From the NCBI RefSeq assembly GCF_000614145.1, contig NZ_BAKK01000012.1, forward strand, positions 1 to 64,000: DNA of 64,000 nt, written 5' to 3'. A model generated the notes under the pieces. It ran no database searches, was not told where the DNA came from, and saw only the letters and a list, made by a program, of their open reading frames with translations. The position numbers and the translations under genes were made by a program. Below are positions 39,101-47,287 of this stretch, piece by piece. The stretch comes from Bacteroides faecichinchillae JCM 17102. GTDB lineage: Bacteria; Bacteroidota; Bacteroidia; Bacteroidales; Bacteroidaceae. Each line of letters begins with the position of its first letter. The stretch's first letter is position 1.

Positions 39101-41852
39101 CATCACCATAACTTGCCTGATAAGGAAATTCAAATCGAGCAATGGAATCAGACAAATGCAACACCTTACTTTCCAGCAATGCCTCGTTGCTGAATACATC
39201 AACCATCACACAAACATCTTTCTCTGATGTACCAAAATAGAATACAGCCGGATGGGTAGCGTCAAACTCAGTGTTAGTCTTAAAATACCAGTCCGGAGTC
39301 AGAATAGGCGGCCGTTTATCATGGACAGAATAAAGAATTGTACTAGTTTCCGCACTTCCTTTTCTACCCAGACTGTCTTCTGCCGATATCTTCAATACAT
39401 AGGGCCCGGAAGGAACATCCTTCCAGTCGAGGAATATTTCTTTATTAGAAGCAACGGTTCCGGTAATAACCGGTGTATTTTCCAATTGCTTCATCGACTT
39501 ATCTTTGGCACGATACAAACGATAGGTAACTTTTACATCAGCAAGCTGACCTTGGTTAGAAGCATAAAAATTGAGTTTGATTGGATCATCCTTACATGTT
39601 TTCGGCATTAAATATGTTCTCAAATACAAGAAAGTATCTCCTGCAGAAATAACCTTCGTAGATGTCTGTGTCTCACCTGCGGCATTTGTAACGGTTACTT
39701 CTATCAAATAACTAAAGTAATTTCCCTTACCGTTATTGTATAGCGTATCACCTTCCAATTGTACCGGTATTGTAAATACTCCATCAGCACCTGTTGTCAC
39801 TTCACCGGATGCTATCTGGTCATTCATTCTCAACTGCCAGAAACTGTAAGCTGAACGTTTGATGGTATATTTCACCGGAAGATCTCGTAAAAGTACACCA
39901 CTATAAGACTGAACCTTCCCTTTTATCTCTGCTTTGTTTCCCAACTGATAATCTCCTTCCTGTTTCTCAAAAGTAATATCAAATGTCGGACGCTTATACT
40001 CTTCCACGCGAATACTAGCATTTCCGACCGGAGTTTTCAGTTGGAAGTCTCCATTCAAGCAAGCCAAAGGCAAGGTAAAGCTTGTTGTAAACGAACCAAA
40101 CTCATTGGTACGCAAAGTCCGTTTGCCTACCTCTTGATTATTGTTATCTTGTAGGGAGACTGTATATTCTCTATCAGAAAGCACATGAGCAACACCCAGT
40201 TCAGATACATATGCAATACCTTTCACATAGACTGTTTGTCCGGGACGATATAGAGAACGATCGGTTAATAAAATAACCTTCTCCGTCGTTTCGTTCATAT
40301 CAGGAGAGCTGAAAAAACCACCTCTAATATCTTTCTTCTCCATAAAAGTATCATCCCCTTTAGTAGCTATCAGATAACTATAATCAGACTTCCAAGGGAA
40401 TATAGCTTTCCCTTCTTCATTCGTCGTAAACATCTGCAAAGCTACATCCTTATTACTGTAAAGAGTAACCTGCGCATTTGAAATAGGGTGCCCTGTTCGT
40501 GCATCCAGTGTTATGACTTCGAATTGTTCTTTGGGTAATTCACTAGTCAAAACATAAAAATGGGTAACATTAAACTCTTTCTCTATTTCTTTTTTAGCAC
40601 GGACATCAGGAACAATACGCATCACATATTTCCCTACTCCCGGAGCTTTGAAAATGAAAGTTGTATCTTGAGACTGATAATTCTCCGGTCGTATCACTGA
40701 ATAATGTTGTTCTGATACAAACTTCTTTTCCCGATAAATGCGGATAGTAAAACCATCCAGGTTTTTATGTGAAACTTTGATCTTCATCTCTTGGTCCGGA
40801 AAAGCAGTTTTCACCGTACTGACAGATAAAAAAGGAGCCAGAATTTCTTCTCGCAGATTCTTCAATGCATTGATCCTACGGTAATCAGGATACAAGCGAA
40901 TAGCTTCTTCACAAACCTTCAATGCAGAAAGTGGTTGTTGCCTTTCAAGGATTAAATTAGCTTTTGCCAACAACACTTCGGCACAAATATCCAACGTTTT
41001 ATAATCAGTAGCCAATTTATTCAAGTCTATAATATACGGATCTTCTGCTAGCACATAAGGAGCCGCTTTATCTATCACAGGATAAAATGAATAATTCGAT
41101 TCGTATTTCCATCTCAGAAATTTCAAAGAAGTCAGCACATAACTCTCCTTATCCCCCTTCTCCCGATAGGCAGAAAGCATATTATCATAAAGTCTGGAAA
41201 TATGTTGTTTTACATTCTTCTGCTTATCCAGATACTGCACTCTCAACAAAGCTTCAATGCTACGGGAAGCCAACAAATGATACATATCATGATGATAATA
41301 TTCACTCGTTTCGCCCAATTCTACAAAAGGGATGTAGGTACGTGAAGAGGTTTTAAGCAATAATACCGAATCGGACATCGCTTTCTGGATATGAGTTTGT
41401 ATTGTATCCACAAATATATTCGCTGTCCAATTGAGCATATCGACAGGAACCACTCCTACAATATCTGTTTGCTGTCGAAGGGACCATTGATTTCTTGCTG
41501 CATAATCCGCATAAATTCCGGCCAGTAGTGAATGTAGAATAGCACGATCCATGGGTTTATCTGCATATTTTACCCATTCTTCAAGTCCTTTAAGACTAAC
41601 ATAAAAACTATCAGGAGTAATTCTCTCCCGATACTTCATGCGCCACATATAGGCTTTCAGCATTTGTGGAGAGTTCTTCTCCATTTCACCTTTCCGATAG
41701 ATTTCATCTGTCAGCTTTATCACAGTCTCCGGTAGGCTTTTCTTCTCAGCCTGTTCCACTTGCTTCCACAATTTGTCGAAAGTCTGCGCATATATGCCTG
41801 AAATATATCCCAAACATAGCAACATGATCATACCAATCCGGCCTATTTTCAT
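36156..41852 (-). CDS. alpha-2-macroglobulin-like protein, copy 2
   Basis: An intact 1898-residue envelope protein. The signal peptide covers residues 1-22 (to SGIYAQ), with no lipobox. About 24-330 are helical and TPR-like. MG domains follow, with the MG2 motif DRSLYRPGQTVYVKGIAY at about 530, the block FYFGTSEKDVCVMVDVFS at about 880, RWNFRGYSHTKDMMLGTLDG at about 1160 and PNLPRFVRVGDQTSVAASIS close behind. The alpha-helical thioester domain begins near 1330, but reads SLPTNDNAISWANAYYANTL with no CxEQ, so it probably cannot form a covalent trap. About residues 1064-1120 differ strongly from copy 1 and include FWIRGIASPSQQ, reminiscent of a TonB plug. The C-terminal part is a beta-sandwich receptor-binding-like domain. 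The likely role is protease inhibition or envelope protection, inferred from the family. Confidence 0.92.
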   Translation of the reverse strand: MKIGRIGMIMLLCLGYISGIYAQTFDKLWKQVEQAEKKSLPETVIKLTDEIYRKGEMEKNSPQMLKAYMWRMKYRERITPDSFYVSLKGLEEWVKYADKPMDRAILHSLLAGIYADYAARNQWSLRQQTDIVGVVPVDMLNWTANIFVDTIQTHIQKAMSDSVLLLKTSSRTYIPFVELGETSEYYHHDMYHLLASRSIEALLRVQYLDKQKNVKQHISRLYDNMLSAYREKGDKESYVLTSLKFLRWKYESNYSFYPVIDKAAPYVLAEDPYIIDLNKLATDYKTLDICAEVLLAKANLILERQQPLSALKVCEEAIRLYPDYRRINALKNLREEILAPFLSVSTVKTAFPDQEMKIKVSHKNLDGFTIRIYREKKFVSEQHYSVIRPENYQSQDTTFIFKAPGVGKYVMRIVPDVRAKKEIEKEFNVTHFYVLTSELPKEQFEVITLDARTGHPISNAQVTLYSNKDVALQMFTTNEEGKAIFPWKSDYSYLIATKGDDTFMEKKDIRGGFFSSPDMNETTEKVILLTDRSLYRPGQTVYVKGIAYVSELGVAHVLSDREYTVSLQDNNNQEVGKRTLRTNEFGSFTTSFTLPLACLNGDFQLKTPVGNASIRVEEYKRPTFDITFEKQEGDYQLGNKAEIKGKVQSYSGVLLRDLPVKYTIKRSAYSFWQLRMNDQIASGEVTTGADGVFTIPVQLEGDTLYNNGKGNYFSYLIEVTVTNAAGETQTSTKVISAGDTFLYLRTYLMPKTCKDDPIKLNFYASNQGQLADVKVTYRLYRAKDKSMKQLENTPVITGTVASNKEIFLDWKDVPSGPYVLKISAEDSLGRKGSAETSTILYSVHDKRPPILTPDWYFKTNTEFDATHPAVFYFGTSEKDVCVMVDVFSNEALLESKVLHLSDSIARFEFPYQASYGDGIAINIYMVRDGQVYQEIVRLSKRLLDEKLNMKWDVFRDKLRPGQTEEWKLTIKNPQGKGADAEMLATMYDASLDKIWKQRQTFNVFHYRNLPHISWMGDFTSSIWFDYEWDKKLFKVPLFEYDHFVIEPFSSIPAVAGQGVEEFWIRGIASPSQQNRAKFSQKNTRMVLEESVVTPRTSDLKDDLAGNVPAIFQEKGETISPVTDNIRTNLAETAFFYPQLRTNEQGEVSFSFTMPESLTRWNFRGYSHTKDMMLGTLDGEAVTSKEFMLVPNLPRFVRVGDQTSVAASISNMTGKVQSGTVSMILFDPMTDKVISTRKQEFKVEAGVTIGVSFRFTVDDKYSILGCRMVADSGTFSDGEQQLIPVLSNKEHLIETLPMPIGGEETRTFSLDSLFNHHSATATDRKLTIEFTGNPSWYAIQALPSLSLPTNDNAISWANAYYANTLAAYIMNSHPRIKAVFDSWKLQGGTKEAFLSNLQKNQEVKNILLSESPWILEAQTEEQQKERIATLFDLNNILSNNSAALRRLQNLQNGDGTWSWYKGMNGSLYVTTYIMELYARLFMLTGDKPTELALAMQQDAFIYLHKSALEEYKATLEAQKAGMKMTGLSGNMLDYLYLIAISDEKVPDVNKAAYDYFLSRVGGLLPSSSMKIKALAAVVLDKAGRKKEAQEFIASLKEHLTKTDGQGMSFAFNENPFDWGNMKIQTHVDVMEALELIGGNEAIVEEMKLWLLTQKQTQQWKSSVASVDAIYALLMKGINLLDNQGDVRITIANEVLETISPSKTTVPGLGYIKRSFTQKNVVDARTIKVQKRDQGIAWGAAYAEYESPIRDVKQQGGALNVEKRLYVERIVNNVAQLQPVTEKTNLQVGDKVVSRLSIRVDRPMDFVQLKDQHGACFEPVSNISGYRWDDGIGYYVDIKDASINFFFDHLGKGTYVLEYSYYVSREGTYETGLATIQCAYAPEYASHSASMRVVVPSFEK

Positions 41853-41945
41853 AATCTTTTCTTTTTAATTCAATAGATAACTAACCTATAAATAAACAAA
41901 GTAAGGAAATAAAGTTTAATGTTTTATACTTTTTATCCTAAAAAA

Positions 41946-41975
41946 TGAGGATCACGTTCGCAAAACGTATCCTCA
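41946..41975 (-). terminator. intrinsic terminator upstream of macroglobulin copy 2
   Basis: On the minus strand, a GAGGATACGTT stem pairs with AACGT-G-ATCCTC (one bulge) and is followed directly by ATTTTTT. It is a good intrinsic terminator pointing the same way as macroglobulin copy 2, so something is transcribed just ahead of that gene. Its GAGGAT arms resemble the terminator after copy 2, as if carried along by duplication. Confidence 0.75.
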
Positions 41976-42002
41976 CTCAAAGATTACTTATTTAACCTTA
42001 TC

Positions 42003-42095
42003 TCACTGTTCAATTATATATCCCCATTGAAATAATTCATTACGACCTATTTCGGTGATGATTTTTATAAATAAAGAATTCATTTTCTCTGCCAT
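42003..42095 (-). CDS. possible small peptide gene (30 residues)
   Basis: The peptide starts MAEKMNSLFIKIITEIGRNE and ends WGYIIEQ, with the stop 28 bases before a strong intrinsic terminator on the same strand. The position suggests that it, or the RNA carrying it, is real. No homologue is recognised. Confidence 0.3.
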   Translation of the reverse strand: MAEKMNSLFIKIITEIGRNELFQWGYIIEQ

Positions 42096-42188
42096 AATCT
42101 TTAAACCTTATAAAATTACTAATTCCTAAAAAGCGAAAGAGTGAATCTCTGAATAAGAAAGTCTTGAAAACAACTTATCCACCAATAA

Positions 42189-42314
42189 TTACATCAGTCC
42201 TACTGATGATTTTGAATAGTCTCTTGACCTTTTCATCTTGTTATCCTTTCTAATATGTTCCTCAACACGAGAAGCAGAGCCTTTGTTTATACCTTGAACA
42301 TCAAAATGAGACAT
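42189..42314 (-). CDS. possible small basic peptide gene (41 residues)
   Basis: The peptide starts MSHFDVQGINKGSASRVEEH and ends SKSSVGLM; it is polar and basic. It lies upstream of the 30-residue frame and the same terminator. It could also be the relic of a longer gene. No homologue is recognised. Confidence 0.3.
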   Translation of the reverse strand: MSHFDVQGINKGSASRVEEHIRKDNKMKRSRDYSKSSVGLM

Positions 42315-42491
42315 GTTTATATTTTATAGCATATTTCTTGATTTGCATCAACCGGATTAGTAACCAAGAGGTTGAATTGAATTACAACAAAGCTGATAGT
42401 ACATATACGATAAAAGACGCAGAAAGTATATTATCTGCGCCTTTTTATCTTCTATACCTATTTTATATAAATAGGATAATATAATAAAGAA

Positions 42492-43946
42492 TTATTTGAT
42501 CGGTGTCTGCTCCAAAGTAGCTACAAGAAAATCATAGAACTTTTGCACAGTCGGAATATAGGCTCTCTCATCCGGTGAGTGCGGTGATCGCAAGGTAGGT
42601 CCAAAAGAAATCATATCTAATCCCGGAATAATAGCACCAATGATGCCACATTCCAAACCAGCATGGATTACTTTCACAGCAGGCTCTACACCAAACTGTT
42701 GCTTATAAGAAGTTTTCATGGCATGAAGTATCGGTGAATTAATATCTGGTTGCCAACCGGAATATCCTCCCGTCATTTCCACCTTCATTCCTGCCATAGA
42801 AAAACAAGATTCGAGACTTGTAGTTAAATACTCTTTCATACTATCACTGGAACTACGGGCAAGAATCTTAATCTCAGCCTTCCCTCCACCAATGGTAATA
42901 ATAGCCAGATTGGAAGAAGTTTCCACTGTGTCAGGCACTGTTGGAATCATACGTGTTACCCCATTCTGACAAGCAAAAATAGCGTCAATCAAATTATCCT
43001 GGATTTCTTCAGGTACTTCACCACCGGGAAGCTCTACCCGTTCAGCCTTAAAGCTGATAGGTGTTTCAATTGCAGAAAATTCTTCATTGAAAAGATCCTC
43101 ACAATACTTCACCAAGCCAAGAAGTTCTTCTTCATTCTCTGCGGGAATTGTAATAACTGCATGCGCTTCACGAGGAATGGCATTGCGCATATTACCGCCT
43201 TCCCAACTTGCCAAACGGGTTCATAAGAAGCTACAGCTTCACGTAAGAAACGAACCAGTAGTTTGTTTGCATTCGCACGACCTTGATTAATTTCCAATCC
43301 GGAATGTCCGCCACGCAAACCTTTCAAGGTTACTTGTATAGCAATATCTCCTTCTTCAGGAGCTACTTCTTTATATTCTAAAGTAGCAGTAACATCCATG
43401 CCGCCTGCACAACCAATATACAATTCTCCCTCATCTTCAGAATCAAGATTCAACAAAATTTCTCCGTTCAATGTTCCCGGTTTCAATCCGAAAGCACCGT
43501 ACATACCAGTTTCTTCATCTTTGGTAATCAAAGCTTCCAACGGGCCATGTTTCAAATCTTTCGATTCCAATACAGCCATAATAGCTGCTACCCCAAGTCC
43601 GTCGTCAGCACCAAAGTCGTGCCTTTCGCTTTCACCCAGTCACCGTCAATATAAGTTTCAATAGGATCTTTTTCAAAGTCGTGTACTGTATCATTATTCT
43701 TTTGTGGAACATATCCATATGCGCCTGTAGAATCACACCCTTCCGGTTTTCCATTCCCGGAGTTGCTGGTTTACGAATGATTACGTTTCCAGCTTCATCT
43801 ACAAAGGATTCTAATCCCAAACCTTTCCCAAAGTTGATTAAAAATTCAGTGATCTTTTCCATGTGTCCCGATGGACGAGGAATCTGAGTCAATGAATAAA
43901 AATGCTTCCACACATTCTGCGGAGCTAAAGAAAGAATTGTACTCAT
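42492..43946 (-). CDS. pepD: aminoacyl-histidine dipeptidase (M20/PepD), three frameshifts
   Basis: A cytosolic zinc dipeptidase of about 485 residues after correction. It is split into three frames: an N-terminal part with the zinc ligand His in VILQAHMDM, a middle part with [18 protein letters not shown] (catalytic Glu) and a C-terminal part with [20 protein letters not shown]. Three single-base deletions explain it: a C missing on + at 43710-43711 (restores [18 protein letters not shown]), a C missing at 43611-43612 (restores [19 protein letters not shown]) and an A missing at 43213-43215 (restores [18 protein letters not shown]). Each gap falls on a conserved family segment, so the gene is almost certainly whole in the organism. 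It forms a possible unit with the flippase-like gene upstream (21-base gap). Confidence 0.93.
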
Positions 43947-43967
43947 AACAAATAATTTATTAAGTGA

Positions 43968-44954
43968 TTACTTTCGCTGTCTATTGGTAAGCGGTAAGGC
44001 TACCAAACCATATATGCCCAACAAAACTACTAAAAAGGTTTGAATCCCGTGCACAATCAGAGCAAATATTCCCGCATCTGTTACATTTACTCCATAAAGC
44101 ATCATCATCGAAATGATAGCAAAGTGCCATGGTCCTGCCCCATTAGGAGTAGGAACAATTACAGCAAACGTACCACCGACAAACATGACCAAGGCCGCCA
44201 TGATCCCCAAATGAGCAGTAAATGAGAAACAGTAGAATGTGAAGTAGAAATGAAGAAAGTAGCACACCCAAATGGCTAATGTATAAAATATAAAGAGAGG
44301 AATATTACGCACTCCTTTTAAAGACATCACACCTTCCCAAATATTCAGAACAAAACCTTTTACCCGTTCATAAAAAAAGAGAGTTTTTCGTAACGCATAA
44401 AAAAGCACTGCCACCCCAATAAAACAAAAGAGAACGATATAGAACCATACAGAAGTGAGAAGATGAAGTAAAGAAGGGATCTTTGTTCCTGTATCATGTA
44501 GAAATGTAACAAATATAGGCATTTGCAACAAAACAGTAATTCCCGTAATCAAAAGAATTGTCAGAGTATCGACAAGTCTTTCCGTAACAACTGTACCCAA
44601 TGATTTAGCAAAGGAAACATTATCATACTTTGCCAATACCCCGCAACGACTCACTTCTCCTATTCGAGGAATTACCAGACTAGCCGCATAGGATATAAAA
44701 ACAGCATTTACACAATCACTCTTTTTAGGAAAAGCATCCAAAGGCTCCAAAGTCTGTCTCCATCGCCAACCCCGAAATATCTGTGCAAATACACCAAACA
44801 CTAAGGAAAAGAGCATCCACCACCAGTTCGTATCATGCAACAAGACCTCTTTAGCCTCTGCAAAATCAAAGTCTCGATAAACCCAATATAGAATAAAGCC
44901 ACCTAAAACAATTGGTAATACCAGTTCTAGTGTCTTTTTTAATAGTTTCTTCAT
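43968..44954 (-). CDS. flippase-like membrane protein (LPG synthase TM-domain family)
   Basis: A 328-residue inner-membrane protein with about eight helices, of the UPF0104/AglD-like family related to the membrane part of lysylphosphatidylglycerol synthase. The family block is seen in FISYAASLVIPRIGEVSRCG, in TVVTERLVDTLTILLITG and in VVIPTPNGAGPWHF-type residues (here AVIVPTPNGAGPWHFAIISM). Members act in lipid or polyprenyl-glycan movement or attachment; the substrate is unknown. I chose MKKLLKKTLEL; seven codons more are open upstream, but they come from the AT-rich linker. It is divergent from rsmA. Confidence 0.85.
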   Translation of the reverse strand: MKKLLKKTLELVLPIVLGGFILYWVYRDFDFAEAKEVLLHDTNWWWMLFSLVFGVFAQIFRGWRWRQTLEPLDAFPKKSDCVNAVFISYAASLVIPRIGEVSRCGVLAKYDNVSFAKSLGTVVTERLVDTLTILLITGITVLLQMPIFVTFLHDTGTKIPSLLHLLTSVWFYIVLFCFIGVAVLFYALRKTLFFYERVKGFVLNIWEGVMSLKGVRNIPLFIFYTLAIWVCYFLHFYFTFYCFSFTAHLGIMAALVMFVGGTFAVIVPTPNGAGPWHFAIISMMMLYGVNVTDAGIFALIVHGIQTFLVVLLGIYGLVALPLTNRQRK

Positions 44955-45024
44955 CCTTAATTCTTTATTCTTCATTTAAAAGAATTACCTTTGTCAGCTG
45001 CAAAAGTAATTATTTAGTTGGTAA

Positions 45025-45835
45025 ATGAAATTAGTAAAGCCTAAAAAAGTTTCTCGGACAGCACTTTCTAAAGGATCTGAAAGTTGCCCAGGATATTGCC
45101 AATACGGTTGATACTTTCCCCAAATTACCTATTCTGGAAGTAGGGCCGGGTATGGGAGTATTGACACAGTTTCTGGTGAAGAAAGATCGTCCACTAAAAG
45201 TAGTGGAAGTAGACTATGAATCGGTGGCTTACCTTCGCGAGGCTTATCCGTCATTAGAAGACCATATCATTGAAGACGATTTCTTGAAAATGAATTTGCA
45301 CCGACTTTTCGATGGACAACCTTTTGTATTGACAGGTAATTACCCTTACAACATTTCCAGCCAGATTTTTTTTAAGATGCTGGACAACAAAGATATCATT
45401 CCCTGTTGTACAGGAATGATTCAAAAAGAAGTAGCAGAACGAATTGCTGCGGGACCGGGTAGTAAAACATACGGTATCCTAAGCGTATTGATACAGGCTT
45501 GGTATAAAGTAGAATATTTATTTACTGTAAGTGAACATGTATTTAATCCACCTCCTAAAGTAAAAAGTGCAGTCATCTGCATGACTCGTAACGAAACAAA
45601 AGAGTTGGGATGCAATGAAAAACTATTCAAGCAAGTAGTGAAAACAACTTTCAATCAGCGACGTAAGACATTACGTAATTCCATCAAACCAATTCTTGGC
45701 AAAGATTGTCCTTTGACGGAAGATGTAGTATTCAACAAACGTCCTGAACAACTATCAGTAGAAGAATTCATCAAGCTGACCAATCGGGTGGAAGCTGCTT
45801 TAAAAGCATCAAACACTCCGGAAGCAAATTCTTAA
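45025..45835 (+). CDS. rsmA: 16S rRNA (A1518/A1519) dimethyltransferase, with a frameshift
   Basis: RsmA/KsgA methylates two adjacent adenines near the 3' end of 16S rRNA late in 30S assembly. The true start is ATG at 45025 (MKLVKPKK). One extra A in the A6 run at 45043-45048 breaks the frame; with five A residues it reads KKFLGQHFLKDLKVAQDIAN and joins ILEVGPGMGVLTQFLV (SAM site). The catalytic motif is TGNYPYNISSQIFF. The corrected length is 269 residues, as usual. This is the only one-base insertion among the slips in the window. mgtE follows on the same strand after a short AT linker. Confidence 0.94.
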
Positions 45836-45861
45836 TTCTCCATTTTTAATTCTTGATTGAT

Positions 45862-47202
45862 ATGAATGAGGAATATATAGATAATGTAAAACATCTTATT
45901 GAACAAAAGGACGCTGACAAGGTAAAAGAACTCTTAATCGATCTTCACCCTGCCGACATCGCTGAATTATGTAACGACCTGAATCCGGAAGAAGCCCGAT
46001 TTATTTATCGTTTATTAGATAACGAAACCGCCGCCGATGTACTTGTTGAAATGGATGAGGATGTTCGTAAAGAGTTCCTCGAAATTCTTCCTTCCGAAAC
46101 GATCGCCAAACGATTCGTAGACTATATGGATACGGATGATGCCGTAGACCTGATGCGCGAACTTGACGAAGACAAACAGGAAGAAGTACTTTCACACATC
46201 GAAGACATTGAACAGGCCGGGGACATCGTTGATCTGCTGAAATACGATGAAAACACAGCCGGTGGTTTAATGGGTACGGAAATGGTGCTGGTCAATGAGA
46301 ACTGGAGTATGCCCGAATGTCTGAAAGAGATGCGACAACAGGCAGAAGAATTGGACGAAATATATTATGTATATGTTATTGATGATGATGAACGACTGAG
46401 AGGTATTTTCCCGCTAAAAAAAATGATCACTTCTCCTTCTGTATCAAAAGTAAAACACGTGATGCAAAAAGACCCTATATCAGTACACGTGGATACTCCC
46501 ATTGATGAAGTGGTACAAGCTATTGAAAAATATGACTTGGTAGCTATTCCCGTCATTGATAGTATAGGCCGTCTGGTTGGACAAATTACGGTCGATGACG
46601 TCATGGATGAAGTTCGTGAACAATCGGAACGTGATTACCAATTAGCATCCGGTCTTTCACAGGACGTAGAAACAGATGATAATGTACTTCGCCAGACAAC
46701 GGCACGTCTGCCATGGTTACTAATCGGTATGCTGGGTGGAATCGGTAACTCTATGATATTGGGAAATTTTGATTCCACATTTGCAGCGCATCCGGAAATG
46801 GCATTATACATTCCACTTATTGGTGGTACGGGAGGAAATGTTGGTACCCAATCTTCCGCTATCATCGTACAGGGTTTGGCTAACAGCTCTCTGGATGCTA
46901 AAAATACATTCAAACAAATTACTAAGGAATCAGTGGTAGCACTTATCAATGCAACCATCATTTCCCTATTGGTATATACTTATAATTTTATCCGTTTCGG
47001 AGCAACAGCCACAGTCACCTATTCTGTATCAATTAGTTTATTCGCTGTAGTAATGTTTGCTTCAATTTTTGGAACATTAGTCCCAATGACGCTTGAGAAA
47101 TTCAAAATTGATCCGGCCATTGCGACAGGACCGTTTATAGCCATCACAAATGACATCATTGGAATGATGCTTTACATGGGAATTACGGTTTTATTATCAT
47201 AA
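45862..47202 (+). CDS. mgtE: magnesium transporter MgtE
   Basis: A 446-residue Mg2+ channel of the inner membrane. It has an acidic N-terminal helical domain (about 1-125) that senses cytosolic Mg2+, two CBS domains (about 130-255, with DPISVHVDTPIDEVVQAIEK), a plug helix and five membrane helices. The pore region includes PLIGGTGGNVGTQSSAIIVQ and the selectivity stretch near FIAITNDIIGMMLYMG. I chose ATG at 45862 (MNEEYIDNVKHL); the frame also has a TTG three codons upstream. Confidence 0.95.
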   Translation: MNEEYIDNVKHLIEQKDADKVKELLIDLHPADIAELCNDLNPEEARFIYRLLDNETAADVLVEMDEDVRKEFLEILPSETIAKRFVDYMDTDDAVDLMRELDEDKQEEVLSHIEDIEQAGDIVDLLKYDENTAGGLMGTEMVLVNENWSMPECLKEMRQQAEELDEIYYVYVIDDDERLRGIFPLKKMITSPSVSKVKHVMQKDPISVHVDTPIDEVVQAIEKYDLVAIPVIDSIGRLVGQITVDDVMDEVREQSERDYQLASGLSQDVETDDNVLRQTTARLPWLLIGMLGGIGNSMILGNFDSTFAAHPEMALYIPLIGGTGGNVGTQSSAIIVQGLANSSLDAKNTFKQITKESVVALINATIISLLVYTYNFIRFGATATVTYSVSISLFAVVMFASIFGTLVPMTLEKFKIDPAIATGPFIAITNDIIGMMLYMGITVLLS

Positions 47203-47287
47203 AAACAAGATAAATAAAAAAAAACAAGCAAAATAGTATGAAGTAATCGTTTTATTTCATTAATTTGTGACCCAAAACTAATATACA

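Larger units (their letters stand above)
41853..42491. other. intergenic region upstream of macroglobulin copy 2
   Basis: 640 bases without a normal-length gene. It holds a strong minus-strand terminator and, upstream of it, two very short frames, each listed separately. About 95 bases between that terminator and the macroglobulin ATG must contain its promoter; I see no exact consensus match. Confidence 0.6.

Noticed and set aside
28630..41852. Recent insertion of the macroglobulin cluster by a mobile element
   Set aside because: I see no transposase, integrase, target duplication or tRNA attachment at its ends; tandem duplication explains the layout.
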